Assembly (NCBI GenBank): GCA_029865405.1
Contig: JAOUGZ010000093.1
Span: 1-8,346 of the forward strand
Reading direction: 5' to 3'
Length of the DNA: 8,346 nucleotides
DNA from: Betaproteobacteria bacterium
Lineage (GTDB): Bacteria; Pseudomonadota; Gammaproteobacteria; Burkholderiales; SG8-39
Position 1 is the stretch's first letter; the number at the start of each line of letters is the position of its first letter. The notes beneath the pieces were generated by a model, which worked only from the letters and a program-made list of their open reading frames with translations, was not told the DNA's origin and ran no database searches. Shown here piece by piece: positions 1-6,051 of the stretch. Made by a program: the position numbers and the translations under genes.

Positions 1-271
1 TGGTCTCGTTCACCTTGGCGAAATGCGCGAGATCGGTGAGGTAGACGGTCATGCGCACAGCGTGGCCGAGCCCGAGGCCCGCGGCCTGCGCCACGGCGGC
101 GAGATTGGCGAACACGCGGTGGATCTGCGCATCGATGCCCTGCGCGAGCTGCATCGTCGCGGGGTCGAAGCCGATCTGGCCGGAGAGATACACGGTATTC
201 CCGGCGCGCACGGCCTGGGAGTAGGCGCCGATGGCCGCAGGCGCGTCGGCGGTCTGGATCGCGGTTTTCAT
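1..271 (-). CDS. ridA: RidA-family enamine/imine deaminase, C-terminus off the window
   Basis: The first 90 codons are present, read leftwards from the ATG at 271-269; the end lies beyond the left edge. RidA (YjgF/YER057c/UK114) proteins are small cytosolic trimers that hydrolyse reactive enamines and imines such as 2-aminoacrylate to the keto acid and ammonia. This protects pyridoxal-phosphate enzymes. The family pattern is clear: [12 protein letters not shown] at residues 10-21 with Tyr17, [13 protein letters not shown] around 27-39, and a stretch ending [15 protein letters not shown] at 76-90, where the family usually reads DLxxFxxVN. Family members are about 115-130 residues long, so roughly a quarter to a third is missing, including the catalytic Arg and Glu near the C-terminus; intactness cannot be judged. 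There is no clear Shine-Dalgarno before the ATG. It is divergent from the TPR gene, with 42 bases between the starts. Family assignment is sure; the precise subgroup and substrate are not. Confidence 0.95.
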   Translation of the reverse strand, partial: MKTAIQTADAPAAIGAYSQAVRAGNTVYLSGQIGFDPATMQLAQGIDAQIHRVFANLAAVAQAAGLGLGHAVRMTVYLTDLAHFAKVNET

Positions 272-313
272 GGCGAAAGCGGGCTTAGAATGGTCCGGGT
301 CATCTTAGCTGAA
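272..313. promoter_or_regulatory. Divergent intergenic gap between ridA and the TPR gene
   Basis: These 42 bases separate the two start codons and must hold, or lie beside, the 5' signals of both genes. TAGAAT at 286-291 matches the sigma-70 -10 consensus at five of six positions in the plus direction. A start point near 298 would give the TPR gene a very short leader and would favour the ATG at 314 over the ATG at 290. There is no good -35 box at the right distance (263-268 reads GGTTTT). CTTAG occurs twice, at 284-288 and 304-308, exactly 20 bases apart, which could be chance. No convincing minus-direction promoter was found for ridA. The promoter call is tentative. Confidence 0.4.
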
Positions 314-643
314 ATGCCGGCACCCCTCATTGCCAATCTCGAGAAGCTCCTCGGCACGCCGCGTGACGGCGCGCTGCTGCGCTACTCGCTCGGCAGCGAA
401 TACCTGAAGGCGGGGCAGCGCGAGCGTGGCATTGAGCACTTGCGCGAGGCGCTGCGGCGCGATCCGCAGTATTCGGCTGCCTGGAAGACCTTGGGCCGCG
501 CGCTCGCCGATGCGGGCCTCTCGGACGACGCACGCGCGGCCTACGCCCGGGGCATCGAAGCGGCCCGCGCCAAGGGAGACCGCCAGGCAGAAAAGGAGAT
601 GACCGTGTTCGCGCGCCGCCTGGAGCGGCGCGGCGGCGCCTAG
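314..643 (+). CDS. Small tetratricopeptide-repeat protein
   Basis: A protein of 109 residues beginning MPAPLIANLEKLLGTPRDGA. TPR domains are helical scaffolds for protein contacts; no enzyme activity is expected. Two adjoining TPR-like units are visible. The first, about residues 19-52, has a YSLGSEYLKAGQ...GIEHLREALRRDP pattern; the second, about 53-86, has AWKTLGRALADAGLSDDARAAYARGIEAA. A basic, Glu/Arg-rich helix closes the protein. There is no signal peptide or membrane segment, so it should be cytosolic. The frame stays open upstream to position 23, but that part lies antisense to ridA. The start at 314 gives the compact N-terminus usual for such small proteins. An ATG at 290 would add eight residues and sits on a possible -10 box. 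Neither start has a strong Shine-Dalgarno. The TAG stop at 641-643 overlaps the stop of the converging gene. The partner is unknown. Confidence 0.85.
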   Translation: MPAPLIANLEKLLGTPRDGALLRYSLGSEYLKAGQRERGIEHLREALRRDPQYSAAWKTLGRALADAGLSDDARAAYARGIEAARAKGDRQAEKEMTVFARRLERRGGA

Positions 644-660
644 GCCCGCGCCAGCTGCTC
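623..660. other. GC-rich inverted repeat over the converging stop codons
   Basis: Bases 627-633 (GGCGCGG) pair with 646-652 (CCGCGCC). The stem extends outward from 623-626 (GAGC) to 657-660 (GCTC), past a four-base bulge at 653-656. The loop includes the perfect 8-base palindrome GCCTAGGC at 638-645, which contains both stop codons. The same hairpin could form in transcripts of either strand. Neither side is followed by a T tract, so it is not a standard intrinsic terminator. It may slow polymerase or protect 3' ends, or it may only reflect high GC content. Confidence 0.5.
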
Positions 661-3600
661 GCCGGCCACCGCGGCGTAGTCCGGCCGCCCGAAGAAGTAG
701 CCCTGCGCCTGGTCGCAGCCATGCTCGCGCAGGAAGGCGGCCTGCTGTGCGGTCTCCACGCCCTCGGCAATGACCGTGAAGCGCATGTTCTGCGCCATGT
801 CGATCACCGCGCGCACGATCGAAGCGGCCTCGGCGCTGGCGCCGGCGTCGCGCACGAAGCTGCGGTCGATCTTGAGCGCCGACAGCGGCAGGCGCGTGAG
901 GTAGGACAGGCTCGAGTAGCCGGTGCCGAAGTCGTCGATCGAGATGCGCAGGCCGGCCCCGCGCAGGCTGTGCATGACGCGCACCGCGTCCTCGGGATCT
1001 TCCATCAGGCAGCTCTCCGTTATCTCGAGCTCGAGCAGATCGGCGCCCAGCGCTTGGCGCGCCAGCAGCTCGCGGATGATGCGATCCAGGTCGCCGCGCC
1101 GGAACTGCTTGGGCGACAGGTTGACGGCCACCGGCACGACCGCGCGCCCTTCGTCCTTCCAGCGGCGCAGTTGCGCGCAGGCTTCGCCGATCACCCATTC
1201 GCCGACCGGCAGGATCAGGCCCGAATCCTCCAGCGCCGGGATGAATTCGCCCGGCGACACCATGCCGCGCTCCGGGTGATTCCAGCGCAGCAGCGCCTCG
1301 AGGCCGCGCAGCCGGCCATCGCTTAGATCGACCTTGGGCTGATAGTGCAGCGCGAATTCCTCGCGCTCGATGGCGCGGCGCAGATCGGTATTCAGCTGCA
1401 CCTTGGCCACGGTGCGCTGGTTCATCTCGGCGGTGAAGAAGCGGTAGCAGTTGCGCGCCGATTCCTTGGCGCGGTACATGGCGATGTCGGCGTTCTTCAG
1501 CAGCGACTCGGCATCGTCCCCGTCCTCGGGGAAGGCGGCGATGCCGATCGAGGCGCTGATGTAGGCTTCATTGCCGCCGAGGTCGAACGGCCGCGCCAGC
1601 GCGTCCAGAACCTTCTGCGCCACCAGCGCCGCGTCGTCCGGGCGCGCCATGTCGGCGAGCACCACGGCGAATTCGTCGCCGCTGATGCGGCCCACCGTGT
1701 CGCCCGGGCGTATGCATTCGAGCAGGCGCTCCCCCACCTGGCGGATGAGCGCGTCGCCCTGGTGGTGTCCGAGCGTGTCGTTGATGAGCTTGAAGCGGTC
1801 CAGGTCCACGAACAGCGCCCCCGCATGCCAGCGCTTGCGTCGGGACTGCACGATGGTCTGGGCGAGGCGGTCTTGCAGGAGGGTGCGATTGGGCAGGCCG
1901 GTGAGCGCGTCGAACTGCGCGAGATGGGCAAGCCGCTGTTCTACCCTCTGGCGCTGCAGCGCGGTGGACAGCACGTGGCCCACGGCTTCCGCGAAGCGCA
2001 GGTCCTCGGTGCCGAACGCGCGTTCCTCGAGCGCGTAAACGCACATCATGGCAATCGGGTTTTCGTCGTTGTGCACCGGCATGAAGATCGCGCTTCCCAT
2101 CGTACGCACCCAGGCGTGCCAGGCTTGATCGAGCGGTCGCGTCGACAGATACTTCTTGCCGGCGATGCGCGGCGCATTGTCGCGCAGAATCTCGAACCAC
2201 ACGCCGTCGGCGCTAAGCGGAGCGCGCATGCCAAGCATGGCATGCGGGCCCTCGCCCTGCGCTGCGCGCACCAGAAACTCGCCTTGGGCCGTAAACATCT
2301 CGAGCACGCAGGTTGCATCGACCCCCTCGCAGCGCAACGCGAGCGCGGCCTCCGCGTAGAGCTCCTCGGTGTTGTGCCGCCCGAGCGCAAGCTGGCCGAA
2401 GCGAGCAATGGCCGCCTGGCGCTCGGCATGCACGCGCATGTGCCGCTCGGCGCGCTTACGCTCGCTCACGTCCATCATCGCGCCGATCATGCGCACCGGC
2501 CGCCCGCCCTCGTCGTGCATGAACAAACCCCGGTCGAGAATGTCGACGTAGGAGCCGTCCTTGCAGAGGAAGCGATACTCGCCGGCCCAGGCCTTGGCGC
2601 CGCCACGGATCGCCGCATCCACCTGGGACCTGACGCGCGCCGAGTCTTCCGGGTGGATGCGCGATCTCCAGAAGTCGGCATACGCCCCGATCTCGTGCGG
2701 CTTGTAGCCGAAGAGCGTCTGGAAGTTTTCATTCCACCAGACCTGATCGGTCACCAGGTTCCAGTCCCAGACCACGTCATTGGTGGCGCGCGACACCATC
2801 TCGAAACGCTCATGGCTGACGCGTAGCTGCTCCTCACCGCGCAGCCGCTCGGTCATGTCGCGGCCGATGCCGATGATGTAGGTGCCTTCGTCCGTGCGCA
2901 GGACCCGCCGTGTCACCTCGACCGGCACGATCGTGCCGTCCCGGCGCCGGTGGCGCATCTGCTGCAGCTCGGAGCCTTGCGGGCTCTGCAACAGCCGGTC
3001 GTAGGCCGCGCGCATGTCCTCGAGCGAGCGGTCCGGGAGCACGGTCGACACCGGCTGGCCGAGCAGCTCATGGCGCTCGTAGCCGAGCATCCTCAGCGCG
3101 GCGTCGTTGAGGTCGATGATGCGCATGCTGTCAGCGTCGACCAGCGAAATGGAGTCCACGGAGATGTCGAGCGCCGCGCGGAATCGGCGCAGGTCGGCCT
3201 CGGCACGCATCTTCTCGGTCACGTTCCTGGCCACGCCGCGATAGCCGGCGAACACGCCCGCCGCGTCGAACACCGGTTCGCCGCTGACGCTCATGTAGCC
3301 GTCGCCCCCCTCGCCCCGCTTGCGGCGCAGCACCAGGTCGTGAAACGGCTCATGGCGCTCAAGCAGGGCGCGGTGCGCGTCCCACGTGCCATCTACCGGC
3401 TCGAGGTCCGGGGTGTCCCAGCGCGTCTTGCCGAGGTAGTTGGCGATCCCGCCGTTGGCGAGCTCGTCCGCACCGCGCCCGGAGAGGACGGTGAACCGGA
3501 ACGCAGCATCCTGCTCCCAGTACCAGTCCGAGGACAGCGCGGTGAGGCTGCGGAAGCGCGCCTCGCTCTCGCGCAGCGCCGCTTCGGCCGACTTGCGCTC

Positions 3601-6051
3601 GGTGATGTCCTTGGCGGTGCCGTGGTAGCCAAGGAACTCGCCGGCAGCGCCGAAGACCGGCGTGCCGCTTGCGGAAACGTAGCGCCGACCGCCGTCTTCC
3701 GCGATGCGCGAGTACTCGAAGTCACGGAACGGCTTGCGCGCGCCGAGCGCGGCCCGGTGCTCCTTCCAGCTCGAGCTGAGCGGCGTCAGCCGCTGAAGCT
3801 CCCAGCGCCGAAGGCCAATACCCAGCGACTGGTCCCCACCCCATTTTTCGTCACCCTGTCCGCCCACAAATCGCGTGAAGCGCAGCTCCGCGTCCTGCTC
3901 CCAGAACCAGTCGGACGAAAGCTCGGTCAGGCTGCGAAAGCGCTGCTCGCTGGCCCTTACCGCGCCTTCCGCCGCATTGCGCTGGCGCTCGTGGTCGATG
4001 TTGTCGAGTGCGAACGAAAGGTTCTGCGCCATGCGCTCGGCCAGGCCGACGAGTTCGGCATCGAACCACCCGGATTCCGCGGCATAAAGCGTCATCAGGC
4101 CGATCACTGCACCTCCCCGGTGCAGCGGCACGCTCATCAATGCCGCGATCCCCGAGTCGCGCGCCGCCTCGTACCAGAGCGCAAGCGAGGGGTCGGCGAG
4201 ATAGTCGTTGATGACCATGGGGCGATCTTCGAGCACGGTCGTCGCCGCCGGGCCCTTCGACTCCGGCCGCGCGCGGTCGATGGACACGCGCGCCTTCTCC
4301 AGGTACCTGGCCGGGCCGCCGGCATAGGCGGCCGCCTCGATCCACCCGGTGGCGCGATCCACCAGCCGCACCGCGGCGAGCTTCAATCCGCCGTGCTCCA
4401 CGAGCAGCTCGCAAATGCGTCGGAAGAGCTCCTGCTCGTCCTTGATCTTGAAGATCGCCTCGTTGGCGCTGCTCAGCGCCGCATACATGCGGCGCAGGCG
4501 CTCGGCCGCCAGCTGGGCCACCTTGCTCGCGGTGATGTCGCGCGTGATGCCGAGGAGCAGGTTTTGTCCCGTCGCCTCGTCGCGCAGCGGAACAGCATGG
4601 GTCTCCAGCCAGCGGCGCGTGCCCTTCAAACCCACGATCTCGAACTCCAGGCTGCCGCGCTCCCCGCGACATACGCGGTCCGTCAGATCCTTGAAGCGCT
4701 GCCGGTACGCGGGCGCCACCAGCGCGTAGACGCATTGTCCGGCCACGACATGCAGGCTTTCCGCCTCGATCATGGCGAGCCCGGCGGGATTCATCTCCAG
4801 CAGCATGCCCTCGCCGTCGATCAGCTTCACGCATTCGGGCTCGGCGCCGACGATGGCGCGCAGGCGGCTCTCGCTCGCGCGCAGCCGTTCCTCGGCGCGC
4901 ACCGCGTCGGTCACGTCTTCGAACGCCGCCACGTCGTAGCTCGGTCGGCCTTGCGCGTCGCGCTCGAGCGATACCGTCAACTGCACCCACAGCGTCGTCC
5001 CGTCCTTGCGCAGATAGCGCTTACGCGTGGTGAACTGCGGAATCACGCCGGCGTGCAGTTGCGCGCGCAGCTCGGCGGTGGAGTCGATGTCCTCGGGATG
5101 CAACAGCCCGCGCACTTTGCGCCCGATCAGCTCCTCGGACGTATAGCCGAGCATGACGCACAGACGGCGGTTGACGAGCTGGAAGCAGCCTTCGGGGTCG
5201 ACATGGGCCAGTCCGACCGGCGCGTTCTCGAAAGTGGCCGAAAAGCGCTCGCGCTGCTCCTGTTCCAGCGTAACGTCGCGATAGCTGCAGACGATGGCGG
5301 TGACGTCGGCGTCGCCCAGACGGTTGGCGAGCGAGCTCTCGAGGACGCGCGTGGCGCCGCTCTTGTGCTGAAAGCGCACGCGGAGCGTGACGAACGATCC
5401 CGACGCCGCGCGCAGATCGGCGAACGCCTTCTGCGCCTTCTTGCGATCCTTCGGGTGCACAAAGCCCAGGCCCGGCCGACCCAGGATCTCATCCGAGTTG
5501 TAGCCGAGCACGCGGCGCATGGCGGCGCTCGCATACTGGATGCGGCCGTTCGCATCGAGCAGCACCAGCGCCTCGGAGGTGGACTCCAGCAGCGCGCGGT
5601 AGCGTCCCTCGGAGGCGCCCTGCTCGCGCCCGGCCTGCTGATGCAGCGCGGCGAGACGCAGCACGCGCTGCAGCGTCGGCGCGTCGAGCTCGTCCTTCGG
5701 GATCACGTCGTAGGCGCGCCGCTTGAGCGCCTCGTCCACCAGCGAGGGATGGCCGTTGCCCGAGATGACGATCACCGGCCCGCTGGCCGCCGCACGCATG
5801 CGCTCGAGCGTGTGCAAGCCGTTGCTGTCCGGCAGGTCGAGGTCGAGCAGCGTGATCTGCACGTCGTGGGACTGCTGCAGCGCGAGACCCTCGGCCAGCG
5901 TGCGCGCATGCATGACCTGCGCACCGCCGAGCCGCGCTGCCGCCAGATGCGCCTGCAGCAGCTCGGCGTCGTTCGCGTCATCCTCGACCATCAGCACGCG
6001 CAGCGGGGCGGTGCGCGCGCCGTCGGTCTTCAATGCAGTGCCGATGCTCAT
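640..6051 (-). CDS. Giant receiver/multi-PAS/GAF/GGDEF/EAL cyclic-di-GMP signalling protein
   Basis: 1803 residues, numbered from the ATG at 6051. GGDEF domains make c-di-GMP from GTP, and EAL domains cut it to pGpG. Domains in order: receiver 17-140 (acidic E23-D24-D25, phospho-acceptor D70, S97, K119 all present); PAS 150-262, 269-386 and 395-510; GAF 520-690; PAS 703-820, 832-948, 955-1070 and 1081-1200; GAF 1210-1370; GGDEF 1375-1540; EAL 1555-1800. The GGDEF signature is SGDEF (1457-1461), with an RPGD inhibitory site (1448-1451) exactly five residues before it. The N-terminal DALTGLPNR and the DLDRFK metal site are normal. The EAL part has EALLR (1585-1589), AVNLS, ELEITES, DDFGTGYSSL (1706-1715), LKIDRSF, AEGVE and AQGY, so phosphodiesterase activity is likely. 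There is no membrane segment, signal peptide, HisKA or ATPase domain; the protein should be cytosolic. Its ATG overlaps the upstream TGA, which decides this start over an in-frame ATG at 6078. No Shine-Dalgarno is visible, so translation probably depends on coupling. The domain call is very sure; input signals are unknown. Confidence 0.95.
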   Translation of the reverse strand: MSIGTALKTDGARTAPLRVLMVEDDANDAELLQAHLAAARLGGAQVMHARTLAEGLALQQSHDVQITLLDLDLPDSNGLHTLERMRAAASGPVIVISGNGHPSLVDEALKRRAYDVIPKDELDAPTLQRVLRLAALHQQAGREQGASEGRYRALLESTSEALVLLDANGRIQYASAAMRRVLGYNSDEILGRPGLGFVHPKDRKKAQKAFADLRAASGSFVTLRVRFQHKSGATRVLESSLANRLGDADVTAIVCSYRDVTLEQEQRERFSATFENAPVGLAHVDPEGCFQLVNRRLCVMLGYTSEELIGRKVRGLLHPEDIDSTAELRAQLHAGVIPQFTTRKRYLRKDGTTLWVQLTVSLERDAQGRPSYDVAAFEDVTDAVRAEERLRASESRLRAIVGAEPECVKLIDGEGMLLEMNPAGLAMIEAESLHVVAGQCVYALVAPAYRQRFKDLTDRVCRGERGSLEFEIVGLKGTRRWLETHAVPLRDEATGQNLLLGITRDITASKVAQLAAERLRRMYAALSSANEAIFKIKDEQELFRRICELLVEHGGLKLAAVRLVDRATGWIEAAAYAGGPARYLEKARVSIDRARPESKGPAATTVLEDRPMVINDYLADPSLALWYEAARDSGIAALMSVPLHRGGAVIGLMTLYAAESGWFDAELVGLAERMAQNLSFALDNIDHERQRNAAEGAVRASEQRFRSLTELSSDWFWEQDAELRFTRFVGGQGDEKWGGDQSLGIGLRRWELQRLTPLSSSWKEHRAALGARKPFRDFEYSRIAEDGGRRYVSASGTPVFGAAGEFLGYHGTAKDITERKSAEAALRESEARFRSLTALSSDWYWEQDAAFRFTVLSGRGADELANGGIANYLGKTRWDTPDLEPVDGTWDAHRALLERHEPFHDLVLRRKRGEGGDGYMSVSGEPVFDAAGVFAGYRGVARNVTEKMRAEADLRRFRAALDISVDSISLVDADSMRIIDLNDAALRMLGYERHELLGQPVSTVLPDRSLEDMRAAYDRLLQSPQGSELQQMRHRRRDGTIVPVEVTRRVLRTDEGTYIIGIGRDMTERLRGEEQLRVSHERFEMVSRATNDVVWDWNLVTDQVWWNENFQTLFGYKPHEIGAYADFWRSRIHPEDSARVRSQVDAAIRGGAKAWAGEYRFLCKDGSYVDILDRGLFMHDEGGRPVRMIGAMMDVSERKRAERHMRVHAERQAAIARFGQLALGRHNTEELYAEAALALRCEGVDATCVLEMFTAQGEFLVRAAQGEGPHAMLGMRAPLSADGVWFEILRDNAPRIAGKKYLSTRPLDQAWHAWVRTMGSAIFMPVHNDENPIAMMCVYALEERAFGTEDLRFAEAVGHVLSTALQRQRVEQRLAHLAQFDALTGLPNRTLLQDRLAQTIVQSRRKRWHAGALFVDLDRFKLINDTLGHHQGDALIRQVGERLLECIRPGDTVGRISGDEFAVVLADMARPDDAALVAQKVLDALARPFDLGGNEAYISASIGIAAFPEDGDDAESLLKNADIAMYRAKESARNCYRFFTAEMNQRTVAKVQLNTDLRRAIEREEFALHYQPKVDLSDGRLRGLEALLRWNHPERGMVSPGEFIPALEDSGLILPVGEWVIGEACAQLRRWKDEGRAVVPVAVNLSPKQFRRGDLDRIIRELLARQALGADLLELEITESCLMEDPEDAVRVMHSLRGAGLRISIDDFGTGYSSLSYLTRLPLSALKIDRSFVRDAGASAEAASIVRAVIDMAQNMRFTVIAEGVETAQQAAFLREHGCDQAQGYFFGRPDYAAVAGEQLARA
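685..1941 (-). repeat. GGDEF-EAL module, downstream copy of a direct duplication
   Basis: This segment aligns with 6105-7361 at a constant offset of 5420 bases, with no insertion or deletion over 419 codons. Bases 884-924 are identical to 6304-6344 (41 bases), and 998-1020 are identical to 6418-6440. At protein level, 31 residues in a row are identical around the DDFGTGYSSL loop (844-936). Both copies lie in the same reading frame relative to their genes. Confidence 0.9.
3211..3558 (-). repeat. PAS domain of the SDWYWEQD type, copy 2
   Basis: This is the fifth PAS domain of the large protein. It begins FRSLTALSSDWYWEQDAAFR and ends with an SGEPVFD...GYRGVARNVT block. It directly follows copy 1, separated by a short helical linker. 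The tail of this copy is closer to copy 3 in the neighbouring gene (both have SGEPVFD and GYRG) than to copy 1. Confidence 0.8.
3595..3945 (-). repeat. PAS domain of the SDWYWEQD type, copy 1
   Basis: This is the fourth PAS domain of the large protein. It begins FRSLTELSSDWFWEQDAELR and contains GLRRWEL, also found in copy 3, then SGTPVFG...GYHGTAKDIT. The DNA over the motif is nearly the same as in the other two copies. The ligand is unknown; no heme, flavin or LOV cysteine motif is apparent. Confidence 0.8.
6048..6051 (-). promoter_or_regulatory. ATGA stop-start overlap coupling the two c-di-GMP genes
   Basis: On the minus strand the four bases read ATGA: the ATG (6051-6049) opens the large gene and the TGA (6050-6048) closes the upstream one. 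No Shine-Dalgarno-like purine run lies in the preceding 15 or so bases. Reinitiation by ribosomes finishing the upstream gene is therefore the likely way the large gene is translated, which would tie the amounts of the two proteins together. Confidence 0.8.

Noticed and set aside
23..289. N-terminal extension of the TPR frame back to position 23
   Set aside because: This part is antisense to ridA and lacks TPR features. The TPR protein begins naturally at 314, or less likely at 290.
302..336. ridA promoter with TTGGCA (336-331) and TAAGAT (307-302) on the minus strand
   Set aside because: The boxes are 23 bases apart, too far for a normal sigma-70 promoter, and the -10 box is weak.
1024..1035. 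Perfect 12-base palindrome CTCGAGCTCGAG
   Set aside because: It encodes the repeated Leu-Glu of the conserved LLELEITES motif in the EAL domain. Coding need and codon choice explain it.
305..1198. Minus-strand open frame spanning the TPR gene and the EAL region
   Set aside because: It is a low-complexity Arg/Ala/Gly translation that overlaps two genes with clear families.
1345..2826. Plus-strand open frame of 493 codons antisense to the GGDEF and GAF part
   Set aside because: It is in the same antisense register as the 1055-codon frame and has the same cause. The sense strand has clear conserved motifs throughout.
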